This document shows positions 50,783-63,146 of a stretch of 64,000 nucleotides of DNA, piece by piece. Source of the DNA: Phaeodactylum tricornutum CCAP 1055/1 (taxonomy: Eukaryota; Bacillariophyta; Bacillariophyceae; Surirellales; Neidiaceae); NCBI RefSeq assembly GCF_000150955.2, contig NC_011672.1, forward strand, positions 62,001 to 126,000, in the 5' to 3' direction. The notes under the pieces were generated by a model, which did not search any database, was not told where the DNA came from, and saw only the letters and a program-made list of their open reading frames with translations. Numbering within the stretch: position 1 is the first letter of the stretch; each line of letters opens with the position of its first letter. The position numbers and the translations under genes are program-made.

Positions 50783-53700
50783 TTAGACTTTGTCGTCCCC
50801 ATTGACTCCAGGGGACGTGTTCAGTGTAGCCTCAATTGCACTAGCTTTGCCCTCCACAGCTCCAAAAAGAGCATCTCCAAGTTCTACGTCACCACGTTCC
50901 AGAGCCAAGTCCCCCTTAACAACATCCCTAAACATCTCGAGAGACCATTTCAACAACTTGTCGCGCAAAAAGTCTTCGATAAAGACGGAGGTTCCGCGGA
51001 AGAGAGGCTGTAAAATACGAGGGGGGACAATTGCCATTCTGACATTCATGAGGCAGGAGGTTTCAGAATCCGGAACAAATTCAACAATTCCTCTATTAGT
51101 CAAACCCGAAACAGACTCCCACGAAATCCCTGGCCAGGGATCCTCCACAACTTGACTTATAGCTTTCCAGGTGAGAGAAATTCCTCGAACATTCACTTTC
51201 CATTGGGATTCTGTGCCCTGATATTCAACACTTGTAATCCAAGGCGACCAGCGTGGCTGTTGGGGTAAATCTGTAAACCGGGAACACGCAATTTCGGCCG
51301 AGAACGGAAGTGGGAGGGTAACAACCACGCTGATTTCCTTACCACTGCTACTAGTGGATGTCGAAGCTTCATAGCTCTCTTCTTTTGTGTCTGCTACTGA
51401 GCGTGCCGGTACTATTTCCTGCTGAACATTGAGACTTTCTGAAATGTCATTCAAACTCAATCCATAAAATGCCCGCGCAAGTGATGCAATATTGAGCTGT
51501 CCTTGTTCGTTCACGTAGGAATCAAAAGGAGGGGAAAGCGTGTCGCGTCCGACCTGCTCAAAGGTCCCTACCCCGTGGGCCAATGGTGGAGAACGAGAAG
51601 GATGACTGTCCGATAGTGCGCCCAACATTGCCGTATATGTCAGACCAATTCCTGAGTCAAATGACGAGGAGAATATAACTCCTAGTCCGAGCTTTGAACG
51701 CACTAAACGAGCAATCTGAGCAGATCGTTCGACTCCGACCAATGCCGGTTTCAAAACGACAGCTCTGCAACCGCGATTCCCCTCTTTAAACGCTTCTTCT
51801 AGCTCCGGAAGGATTGAGTGTATTAATCCCTCATGGCTTTGCACCAAGTCGCTAACAGATTCGTCCAGAGCATACATAATTCCTGTATGGTGGAACCATC
51901 GCTCCAAACTTTCGACTTGGCCCTCGAGAGACCACTCGTCGGTGTCATCCATATGCTTTAACAGTGGCTCTTCAATAAACTCGATCTTGTTGATGGCATG
52001 TAACTCGATACCATCTAACGCCGATGCAAATTCCATCGCCTCGGTGTCGTTCCACGCTCGATTGGCGTCTACACGGATTTTGGTGCTCTTGCCACCTTTG
52101 TTGCTACCTAAGTATTGAAAGGCGTTGAACATGGCGTTTGAGTCGTCCATCAGATTCTGATATCCTACCTTGACTTTCAGAGATTCATAGCGCCTACCGC
52201 CTTCTCGAATCTTAGAAATTGACCCACGGCTCACAAACCCGCTAACCCTAACCATTTTTATGGAATCAGGCGACAAACTAGAATCCATATTTGCATATGT
52301 GAGCAAAGCTTGATGCAAAGGCAATCGGACAGCTTGAGCGGCTACATTCAGCATTGCGGTTTCAAGGCCAAAGCGAACAGATGCTAGCAACCTTTCCGCT
52401 CCTGCATCAAAGGCTAACTTGTCGAGGTAAGAAGACAATTCACCACGAAGGCTAAGCACGCTTTCAGCTGGTATAGAGGAAAATAAGTGACCACTATCAT
52501 CAGTCGCCACGAGGTAGCTTTGGAGCACTGAAAGCTGCTTTCTAGCATCCTCGAGCGATTCTGAATGGAGCCCTCGTAGAGGACTCACTTCTCCGATTGC
52601 AACTTCGTTGCTTTCTGATTTCATTTCCAAAATGAAGCCTTGTCGCTGTGCACAAATTCTTTTCGCATCGGCTTCTTTGTCCCACCCTACTCCAGCAATT
52701 CCTCTCGAATCGCTATTTTTGTCCACAAGATCTATACTGAACCCCTCGAAATTCAATTCAGCAATACCAACGTTTGGGGTTTCGCCCCGGGTGGTGCCGA
52801 GATCAGCACTTCTTCCTTTTTCGATAAGAAGAGGCTGTCGCCGGTCTATTGTTGGGGGTGCCTCAGCGGCTACAGCAAAGACTTTGTCCGACTCTTGTCG
52901 TTCCATTTCTTGGGAATCTCCATGTGCTAGCGATGCAGCATTAATCTCAGTAGTGAGAGCGTCAACGAAGATATTTGCAATTGTATTAGGAACCTCTGTT
53001 AGAAGAGCGTGGCCGGCATCGGATATCTCAATGTATTGCACTTCATCACGTTTGGCAAAGGACTTGCCGATGTCTGAGTATTTCTTGTCTAACTCGCCAG
53101 CAACGTATAAGGTAAATTTTGGGAAATTTCTTTCCGTTTCAGTTTCCTTGTTTCTCGGTGGAGAGCAGCATGCTAACACCTCCGCAATATCTCGTCCCCT
53201 GCGGCTGAGCGACGCGGCCCTCCTACTTTGCAGTAAATGATAGGGTTCCCCCTTTTGCGACAGTCGACCCCAAAGCGGCATGTCGTACCACCGGTTGAGT
53301 ACGTCTGTCCATTGAGAGTTGCTACATTTGGGTCTTTGAAGGCAAGTTCTAAGCCAAATCGAGGATAGTTTTCTTGCGAGGCGATCATCTCTCTCAATTC
53401 GCTCTCTATCATTCTCGTCCCATTCACCTTGTCCGACTTTGCTAGTTTCCCAAATTTTTCTTTTCGCTTCTGGGACCACCGATCCTCTTGATTCATTTAT
53501 GTATGCACCAGGAAATGTGCTAAGCAAAATTGTTCTGCTCTCACTGTGAATTATTGGATTTGAAGAAGCTTCGTTTGCCAAAGAGATTGCTTTCATAGCA
53601 AGGGCAACACGCCCTCCCAAAGAATAGCCTCCGATTGCATCAATACTCTCCAAGTTGTGATGTTCGCGCAACGAAGTGAGTACCGTCGCAGCGATTCCAT

Positions 53701-56700
53701 TAATACTGTAGTCAAACTCATTTGTGGGCGTATTATACCGCAGCATTGCCTTGACAGCCTGAATATCAGACGACATTCCAAAAGGAGACGAACCATGCCC
53801 GGGCAACTAGTCACATTAAATAAAGAGAAATATGAGGTCGGCACTCCAACGACGAACGCTATTAAGTGTAAGAGAGATAGTCCATGACTTACATCAACTG
53901 ATATTACTGTCCAATTTTGGCCCAGACGCTTCACCAGTTCATCAGCGACTTCATCCCAATCCGTCTTCTCCCCCATCCAACCATGCAGTAACACTAGCGT
54001 GCGGCGATTTTTCGGGGCTTTGCTTTCGCTATTTTGAACGGAGTATTGTTTAATGGAAAGCCTTTCACTGTCAGTAGTTTTTTGGGCTTTCTCCTTTAGA
54101 AGAGCTCCTATCAAGGTTTCTACGCGTTTGGTCACTCCCCGGTGGATTGCAACGTTTGCTGCTCTTCCCGCCACTCGGGCTTCAATGAGTCTATGCTTTG
54201 AGGTCTGCTGAGATGTAGTATAGACCTTCCGAAAAGAGGAATAATCTGTTGCTCGATCAAACGTTAAACCAAAGGCTTCTGCTCCCTTCTCGAAAGAAAA
54301 GCTGTTCGTTGGAGTGCCAAAAAATTCGTCGAAGGCGACATCATTTCCGTGCTGAGCTATCGGCAAAAACGAAAATATGCCACCGCCATCATTGTTGACA
54401 ACAATTGTGGTAAGCGGACTTCGCTTCTTTGCACGAGCTTGGTTATAAGATCTGGCCATGTCCGTAGCCAAAGAATGAAGCGAGGATACATCGTGCAGTG
54501 TCGCCAGGTCCCCGATTACCAAAGTTGTCGGTGACTGAATCGATTCTGAAAATCCAAATGCCGATGAAATTATGCCATCTATACCACTCGCTCCTCGATT
54601 GGTCCCAATTTGCTGCAGACTAGGGAGTCCAAGTCGTTGCTCTTCTTTTGTAAAGGGATAAAGAAAGCACTCTGCGTCGCGTATCGGCATGGAATTGGAA
54701 AGAAAGAGCGAGTGTTGGTCGACTCGCTGTTCAAAGTCCTCTGCGAGAGCTAGAATAATTTCAGGCTCCGTAAGCATCGGGTTGTCTTCGGACTTCATTA
54801 GTAGTCTCGGCAACGTCAAGGATAATGTGCTTCATCTCATCCCGAAGTCCTCTTCCGAGGAGCACTAGCGGTGCAAGTTCACTACTAGTTACCGAGCCAT
54901 CCCTTTCTATCAGGTCAGAGACGCTTTTCAAAAATGGAGAAATATTGGTCGATATGCGATGTGATACGGTAAATCCTGGGTCCATTCGTTCGTGTGGGGT
55001 ATGCGGATGGAGCAAAACATGCCGTGCCGAAGTCGCCGTGTTCTTCATCGCTCCTTCTATTACCCCCGTAATTTCGGTGGAGACGAGAGGTGCACCAATT
55101 TGAAGGATCAAGTCTGGTTGTACGTTTTCTTTCACGATGGCGCACTTCAGCAGATGTTCTGCAAAAGGCACGACCGCCGAGCTCATAAAGCGTAAGCGAG
55201 CGGCTTGGACACCCGCGAAGATAGGAAAGCCAATCAACTCGGCAAATTCCGAAATCGCTGCTAAAATTTGTTTTTGATCGTCCAAATCCCGTCCGTCAGA
55301 TCCACGCAAGTTCCCGACCACGATAAAGCCTCTCTTGGACTTTTGGATCAAGCTAGCAACAAGGCGAACAACCCCCGGGTCCATCATTTTGTTCACCGAC
55401 GATAGATACTTGGTAAAGACATCACCTCCCGTAGACCATCTACCAAAGCCTGGAACGTCCGTAAAACGAAAGCCGTTATACCTGGTTTCCGCGTCTCCCC
55501 GTCTGTCGTTGCGAATGGGACCGGCATCCGGTGCAAGATTTTCCCGGAATTGAATATTGACGTGCACTGGTCCCCGCATCCCCTTGGCAAGGCTCACCGC
55601 GTGTCCCGCATCCGACAGAGCCACGGATACGGGAACATCGTCACTGGGAGGCAGAATATCCCGGAACCAACGGATGTAGGTAGACGAAAAATGTTTGACT
55701 TGGTCAATGGCTTGATTGGCACCCGTATCTCGTGATTCGTAAGGGCGATCGGCTGTCAAAACAAGCACGGGGACACCGTCCATTCCAGCCTCGACAATGG
55801 CGGGGTACAAATTCGAGACGGCGGTTCCACTCGACGTGATAATCGCTGCGGGGCGGTTGGATCCTCGTCCGTACCCCACGGCCCGAAATCCTGCCGCACG
55901 TTCATCGTGAACGCTCACGGCGTGTACGACACCCACATAGGTGCGGACGGCCTTGGCAATGGCCACGACCAACGGCGTTGACCGCGAGCCGGGGCAGACG
56001 TAGAATTTGGTTACGCCGTGACGTATAAGTTCTTCAATAAAGGCCGTGGCCCACGCCGCATTCGGAGTGGGGGCACTCGACAAGGTAATGGGAGATTGTG
56101 GAAAAACGGATGAAATAACCCCAAATTTGTAATTGATTTCGGCCCATTCGTTTTGCAGCGAACTGCCGGCTACGATACCACCACCGGCGTAAAGCGCGAG
56201 CGATGACTTTGAACCGTGGTGGGAGACCAAACCGGACCGGATGGCCACCATAATTTCGGTGGATTCACGGCCGATGTAGCCAATGGGTCCGGCGTAAAAG
56301 CCTCGGTCGAAGCCAATCGCTTCGTGATCACGAATAAACTGGCGAGATTCCTCCAGAGGAACACCACAGACTGCCGGTGTCGGATGCATCGTTGTCAGGA
56401 GACGTTCGGCCACGTCCCGAAGGTTGGCCGGGTCGGTCAATTCGGCGGTATATCCTTGACAAATGTGTTGCAAATGCAGTAAACGTCGGACAAAGAATCG
56501 CTTCTCATCCGTTTCGGACGGCGACTCCCATCGGACTAATCGGGCATCGGCCAGGTTCTGGAATGCCTTTTCAATGTAGCGACCGGTCAGGCGATTTTCG
56601 TGTCGATCTTTGGGAGACGCGAATAAATCTCGCAAGAGTTCGGCGTCCAGATCGGGGGTCGATCCCCGCGGTCGGGTCCCGGCCAGTGCTTCGGATCGAA

Positions 56701-58204
56701 GCGTGGTACCCGACACGCTGAACAATCGTTCCGGTGTGCAGCCAAAGAATTCTGTACCGACGCCAGCAACACGGCCACCGCCACTCGCAGCCGTACTCGT
56801 CCCGCTACTCCGTCGTCCAGGCCGCAACCAGAACAAATGTCCACCTTCGTGACCCCCGTATTTCCATCGCCGTAGGACGTGTAGGGCACTCCAGTCGTCG
56901 ACGTTGACGTGCACGGTTTGTTTGCGTGCCAGGACGACTTTTTGGAGCGTGGCGTTGCCGGCCTCGGACGCCTGTTGCTGGCGCAACAAATCCAAGGCCT
57001 TGCCGACACTGCCTTCGTACAGTTCTTGTCCATCCATGGTACCGTAATTGGAATCCCGCGAAAGAACGGGTGGCAAGGTGGTGGGCGGTACCGGTGCGAG
57101 GCATCGATCGGTCAACCGGGACAGAACAGCCTGTCCGGTACGTGCGGATTCGGTCCAGGTACCATCGTTGGCGTGACGGAGTACGTGTACGGCCAAGGTG
57201 GTGACGGTCTGGTTCGTGTTGGGATCGGTGGTGGTCCGCAATTCGACGGCGGGCAGGAACCAAAAGGCTTGTCCGAAAGCGGACCATTCGTCGGCGACGG
57301 GGACGTGGGGGTCAAACCGGGCTCCTCCATATACGTGGGAGTCTTTCGGTAGTTGGGACCAGAGAGTATGATTCCACAAGTCGGCCGTGTCGTGAAAGGT
57401 GCGGACACTGCCCACACAGGAAGTTTCCAGGGTTTGTTCCTGATTGGCCAAGTAAAAGGCCACATCGTTGTCGCAATCGTGTTGGTGATCGTGGTCGTTC
57501 TCGCGTGTCCGGTGTTCCTGTTGGGCACTCAACCAACCCAGGGTATCGACGGGACTTTCCAGTGGCACTTGTATGCGCAGTAAGGTTTCGTCACGGTATC
57601 GTTCGAGGATGGCGTGGTCGACGTGCGTCGTGTTGCTATTGTACAATTTGTTGTTGTTGTTGTTGTTGTTGTTATTGTTGTTGTAGGCGGCGTGTTCGAG
57701 TTGGACCAGACGATCGAGCGCTTGTCGGAGGAGTCGCAATCCACGATGCAACGTGACGGTGGGACCGTTGTGGTGTTCATAGTCCTGGTGACTACTGCGG
57801 TAGACGATCCAGGGATGTAGAATGGCGTCTGGCGACACGGACGATGCCGCTCGATCGGGCGTCGCAACAACACCGTCGACGAGCGATTCCGAGTCCGTCC
57901 GCCATCCTTGTTGTCCCGTCGTTGCGGGTCGTACGAACAAACGACGGTTCTCCAGGAGTGTCTTCACTCGGGGGTAGATCGTCCGTCTCGATCCCGATGG
58001 CACCCAGGCTCCAACGCTGGGTATTGGGAACGACGCAAGGTATCCACAGATCCAACCCGCAATCCAGGCTTGGACGAGCCAACGGAGGAAGAGAGGAGTC
58101 TGGCGAGTCACTCCAGTGTGACTCTTACTACTCGTGTGGGTAGTGTCGACGTCAATATAGAGTCGTGCGTTCTGACGTGCGACCGACCGATGGGATGATT
58201 GCAT
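50783..58204 (-). CDS. PHYLLO: PHYLLO-type phylloquinone synthesis protein: MenF-MenD-MenH-MenC plus SRPBCC domain
   Basis: About 2,440 aa turning chorismate into o-succinylbenzoate for phylloquinone. The ATG at 58204 gives a plastid-type leader (WLVQAWIAGWICGYLASF...SVGAWVPS). MenF: LAGTRPRG (~505), YAGGGIVAGSSLQNEWAEIN (~670). MenD: YVCPGSRSTPLV (~735), DERAAGF, later NSMPIRDAECF, NRGASGIDG, VVNNDGGGIFSFLP. MenH: LVLLHGWMGEKTDWDEV, nucleophile in GGYSLGGRVAL, His in SDAGHALLTEVP. MenC: LKVKVGY, RVDANRAW, FIEEPL, YALDES, VLKPALVG. All key residues are present. The last ~170 residues resemble a polyketide-cyclase/START-like (SRPBCC) domain (RFTDLPQQPRWSPWITSVEY). One intron is clear (53807-53892). 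MenD changes frame near 54790: the frames ending at 54761 and starting at 54819 overlap by 59 nt, as if one base were extra there; this may be an assembly error. Confidence 0.9.
53807..53892 (-). other. Intron in the MenH part of the PHYLLO-type gene
   Basis: 86 nt, begins GTAAGT and ends GTGACTAG. Removal joins WTVISVD to LPGHGSSP, the conserved VDLPGHG of MenH. Confidence 0.92.
57644..57680. repeat. In-frame trinucleotide run coding poly-Asn
   Basis: A TTG/TTA run on the plus strand, read on the minus strand as about twelve Asn codons in the MenF region of the PHYLLO-type protein. It lies in a linker, not in a catalytic motif. Confidence 0.85.
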
Positions 58205-59557
58205 CGTGCCGACGCGTCGGTACCGTATCCCGGACACGGTTTCTTCCGGCGCACTCGGTCAATGTCACTCGTCCGTTGGTGACCGATGGTACATGTCGTG
58301 AGTGTATGGTGACGGCAACTGTAAGTAGATGGGATGATTTTGTATATAGTGCGAGTCAATAGTGGTGTAGTGAGAGAGACCTTGTGTGACTTGTGAGAGA
58401 ACCCGATTGGGTTGACGTGGACTATTATTGACCCCGATGGTCGACCTTTCTATTGCCATGGTGCGCGTATTGCCGAGCACAAACCCCCAGTTCACCCAAG
58501 TCCGTTCGGGCGGGTGCGGTCCATCCTTCCGTGGTAGGTAGCTAGCTAGCGTACACTACGCTCGTGGTTGAAGTTGGGCAGGGGTATCCCTGCCGTGGCA
58601 GAGAAATTTGGAACGTTAATGATGTGCAGTAGGAATAGGAATAGCATTCGCCCGCTAGCTAGGAACACCTAGAGGAATTCCCTTTCCGAAGAAGGACTGA
58701 CAGAAAGACAGACCGAAGGACTGACAGTGACCGCCCGAACGGACGAACGAAAGGGCCTTTTTCCTCCACCCTACCCAAGGCCCTTTCGTACGGTGCGGAC
58801 GCAGTCGCGCGCGTGGCACGGTAGGATCCGTCACGAACCCAACCCCAAACCAACCTTTTTCTCGCGAGAGAAAATTCGATCGAGTCTGCGATTCAACGGT
58901 TCTCGGCCGGTCGTTGTGGTCGTCGCGTGGCTGGCTTGGGCCATTTTCGGGGGGAGCGAGGTTCCCCGGAGAGACCGACAGACAATTAATTACTTGGTGA
59001 GCATATCCCGTAGTCGATAAGTGTAGTATGGCACACCGCAGCAACTGCGACGACGGTGAACACGGGCGACTGCCATCCATCCCTCCTTCCTACTACTGCT
59101 ACTACTACGACTACTGCTACTGCTAGTTGTGACTGTTAGTCAGTCCCATCCGTCACTCCCCCCTGTATCCGACGGGCATCCCCTACAACATACACACTCT
59201 CGTTTCGTCCCAACCCAAACTTCGTACAACCACCACCATCACAGCACATTCACCAATCGGTCTTCGGAAACAAGGTTCCAACCGACCTCTCTTTCTGTGA
59301 GTCTCTCTGCCTGTATCAACAGTCCTCTTTGTTGCGTTGCGGGATCCCGACGTCGTAATTGACACAACCATATCAATCAGAACAAACAGCCTTTTTTGGA
59401 GGAGCCTGCCGTCGGATTTCATCGACCCGGGCAAAATCTCGGATTCCACCGCGGTTCCTCGTGTTTTGCTGTCGCCGCCGTGTTTTGCTGTCGATTGACA
59501 AGGACTGAGATTTCTCCGTGCACTTATATATATACACACATACATACACACTCCCAA
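58205..59557. promoter_or_regulatory. Divergent region between phylloquinone and riboflavin genes
   Basis: 1.35 kb between opposite start codons, so it should carry both promoters. ACTGT-type motifs are at about 58314-58323 (110 bases upstream of the PHYLLO start), 58720-58729 and 59126-59136. A CTA/ACT trinucleotide-rich stretch lies near 59088-59125. Just before the right-hand start is a TATA-like ttatatatatac (59524-59535). Short open frames here show no motif. Confidence 0.4.
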
Positions 59558-61707
59558 ATGCCGTGTCCGTCCCGATCGCCCGCATCGACGCGTCGGTCGC
59601 GCACGTGTTCCTTCGGAACTTCGGCGTCGTGTGAATTCTCCCCCCGACCCGTCCGACATCTCTTGTTCCTCGCGCTCCTCGCCTTTACGTACTACCGCAG
59701 TGAAGCGTTGGCTAGTAGTCGCCACGGTGGCGTCGTGGGGCCGCACCGACTCGCCCGACGACTCGACACACCCACGAGTCGCGACCCGGACCGTGTTGCG
59801 TGTGGGACGAGTTTTACTAGTACTAGTAGGAGTACTACTACTACTACACCCGTTCGACCACTACCGCACTCCTCCGATTGCCCTTTGCTCTCCGTGGCGG
59901 GAGTCGAGCCTCTACCGCCCTCACCGCCGCCGGGGTGACACCCGACGAGCCCAATCCGTTCGATACAAACAGCAACAACAACAATAATAACAACAAGTTA
60001 CATCCGCAATCGGCGCGTGAAACCCTTCCTTTTCTAACCAAGAATGACAAGAACGGTCGGGTCCCCGCCAATGGCGCCACGGTCACCACCCTACCACTCG
60101 GAAGCGTCCACACGGTCAAGGCCTGCGACGACGACGTCGTGGCCGAGTACGTGGCCGAAACCAAACTACCCACCGATGTGGGACAATTCCAGTTGAGGGC
60201 CTACCGGGTACCTGGTGCTCCCCTCGGACAAGAACCCTGTGTTATTTACGCCAGAGATCAACCGCCCTTTGGCGACGCCGCCAACGGACTCGCCCAACAC
60301 GTGCCCGTACGCATTCACGATCAGTGTCTCACGTCCGAAGTCTTTCGATCCCAACGGTACGTGACTTGACGAACGCATCCTTTTGCATACAATCCACTCG
60401 TTCTTACTCACACTCGCAAATTATGTCCCACACTCTCTCGTACTAGCTGTGATTGCAAAGAGCAGTTGCACATGGCCTTGCTGTACATTCAAAAACACGG
60501 CGGATGTATTATTTATCTACAACAGGAAGGTCGAGGCATTGGATTGGCCAACAAGGTGGCGGCATACGCCTTGCAGGACAATGGGCTGGACACGGTGGAC
60601 GCCAATCTGCATTTGGGCTTCCCCGAAGACAGTCGCGAGTACGGTGTCGTCAAGGCCATTCTGCGAGACATGCAAATAGGTTCCATCCAACTCATGACTA
60701 ACAATCCGCGCAAGGTAGAACGCATGGCTCGACTCGGTATCGTCGTTGACCGGACCCTACCCATGGTGGTTCCACAAACGAATCCGTACAACCACAAGTA
60801 CATGGAAACCAAAAAAACGCGCATGAACCACGAAAATCTGGCTACTCTGCTCGCCCAGGACCCCAATTTACCACCGGCCGTGACCCAGGCCAACGCCATC
60901 ATGGCACCCCGCAAGCACCTGGCCGATCAATATATTAACAACGGCACGGAAATGACGGCCAACGCGGTACAAGTATCGCTCATGGTGGAAGACGAGGCCG
61001 ACGGAGCGACCGACGTGCAAACTCGGCCGCACGAACAAGGCGTCCGCGCGGCCGAGGACGGGTACTGCTTCGGGAAACAGTCCGTGATAGACGCCATTGC
61101 GTCTATGAAACGCGGTGAAATGGTCGTCGTCGTTGACGATATGGATCGGGAAAACGAGGGCGATTTCATCATGGCGGCGGATCAGTGCACGGAACTAGAC
61201 ATGGCACGGATTGTACGCTACTCCTCGGGCGTCGTGTGCATCGCCATGGAAGGCTCACGACTGGAAGAACTAAAGTTACCGCCCATGGTAACAAACAACC
61301 AAGATCCCAAAGGCACGGCCTTTTCCGTAACGGTGGATGCGACCAAAAAGCACGGTATCACCACCGGCATTAGTGCGTCGGATCGGGCCACGACCATCAA
61401 TCTATTGGCGAATCCCTCCACGGCGGCGATCGATTTTCATCGACCCGGACACATTTTTCCGTTGCGGGCGCAAGAAGGTGGCGTGTTGGCGCGGGACGGA
61501 CACACCGAGGCCGCGGTAGACCTATCGCGACTAGCGGGACGGAGTCCGGCGGGGGTTCTTTGTGAAATTGTCTCGGAAGACAATCCGACGGAAATGATGC
61601 GACTACCGGAAATTAGACGTTTTTGTAAGCGCCACGGGTTCGTGCTGACCAGTATTGTGGACATAGCACAGTACAGAAGAGAGACGGAGCAGCAAGCACA
61701 TCAATAA
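59558..61707 (+). CDS. RibA-RibB fusion: GTP cyclohydrolase II then DHBP synthase
   Basis: Bifunctional riboflavin enzyme. GTP cyclohydrolase II opens GTP; 3,4-dihydroxy-2-butanone-4-phosphate synthase makes the four-carbon unit. The cyclohydrolase part (about 60150-60840) has the zinc cysteines in QCLTSEVF and CDCKEQLHMAL, then LQQEGRGIGLANKVAAYALQ and MTNNPRKVE. The synthase part (about 61055-61680) has VVVVDDMDRENEGDF, GITTGISASDRATT, HRPGHIFPLRAQEGGVL and DGHTEAAVDL. The usual bacterial and plant RibBA order is the reverse. Exons: ...60356 and 60447-61707. The 5' end is not settled: the ATG at 59558 opens a frame with a hydrophobic signal-like segment (HLLFLALLAF), but the catalytic frame is open only from 59830, so another intron or a start after it is needed. 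An Asn run lies near 59970-59997. Plastid location is likely. Confidence 0.9.
60357..60446 (+). other. Intron in the RibA part
   Basis: 90 nt, begins GTACGTGACTTG and ends CTCGTACTAG, phase 2. Removal restores FRSQR/CDCKEQ, the conserved zinc site of GTP cyclohydrolase II. Confidence 0.93.
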
Positions 61708-63146
61708 AAGTGGATGTCAGTTCAAATCGCTGTTTCAATGGCACGTGGCTATTGTGCGGAATCGGGAAAATCGGGATTGTGGTCAATAATCTGGGTCCCG
61801 CCATTGCTTACTTAACTAACAGTACGAAAGCATGTTGATTATATAGCTTTGTTGCAATATGCGAAAATGGCATGGCGCACAAGTGCATTACAAGGATTGT
61901 GATGGTTGGTCTCGGAGTAAGAAGTTACCCTTCCATCTGTCCGGTACCCGAAACTAATATCAACGCTCGTATTTCGCGTATTTTGATGTTGTTGATAGGT
62001 AATACAATAAACAAGGCAAACAATACTAGTTTTTGAGCAACTCGGAGTGTACACGTCTAGGGAGCAAGTGGGTAGCGATTGCTAATAGTTAATACGGTAT
62101 TTATACCGACTTGCTTCACTGTAAAATGATGAACTGTACTTGGACAATTTATTATTGGAGACCATTTGAAGGCGGTCTTTCTCTTCAGTCAGTCAAATAG
62201 TCCTACCGCACGTTTAGAATTGCTTGTCCCCTGACCAAATTCCACGTTCGATCCAACCAATTGAAAAACACTGTGAGACATTGAGAAGCGTATTTCGCTC
62301 CCAGGCAACGCAAAATCCAGGCTTTACATAGATTGGAATTAGCTCAATTTCGGCGTTGCCGAACCGTGACGCATTCGGTCTTTTTAAACGTTTCTCTACA
62401 TAAACAGCACGCAAAGACCGCATGATTGATTTGCTTGAAAGGCGCTTTACCACTTGCCTCTTGCTCAGCATAGTGGATTGAAATATGAGCACTTTTTTCA
62501 ATATGTAAGGACGTCAACAGATAATTATCCGAACCATCATAACCAGCGAACCTGCTCCACTTATAATATCGGTTTCTTCCTCCGACGATCCGAAAGGAAA
62601 CTACTCCGGTCAGGACCAAATTTTGACGAGCCTTCATATAAACAGTATTCGTACTTTTATACATGATTTAATTACGTCAGCACCTATATATGTCGTTTTT
62701 CTTGATTTAGGAGGACGGGATTCATCGTGAGGACACGCCTCGACCTAGACAATGAATGGCATCATTTCTACAAGCTTCTTCCCAAGACCATAGTGGTATT
62801 AACATTGGAATAAGGGTCGCTAGTTTCGCGATAAACTCAAAACCCATAAGTCTAACACACTCGTTATCTATCGTTTCCGTAGATGAGTGCGTCAGTTGAA
62901 GGTTGGATCTGCGGCTATTCATTAAGCCAAAAGGATGTACTCGCCAACGCTGTAGGAAGATAAGGTGCACTGGCTGCTCCCACCAAAAACCACTACTTGA
63001 CGCAAAAAGTCGCTCTTCACCAGTGCAAACATCGAAACCTGAGAAGCAACATCATTTGCTTTTCCCGTTAGACTTTACGAGGCCCAACCCTAAACTGAAC
63101 AATTTGAGAAATAAAGAACGGGGTTTCCCTAGTTATCAGGTCCGAA
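61708..63146. other. Intergenic region, no gene recognised
   Basis: 1.44 kb, AT-rich. Small minus-strand open frames at 62214-62501 and 62722-62970 show no motif. ACTGT-type motifs are at about 61814-61823 and 62115-62124. Confidence 0.4.
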
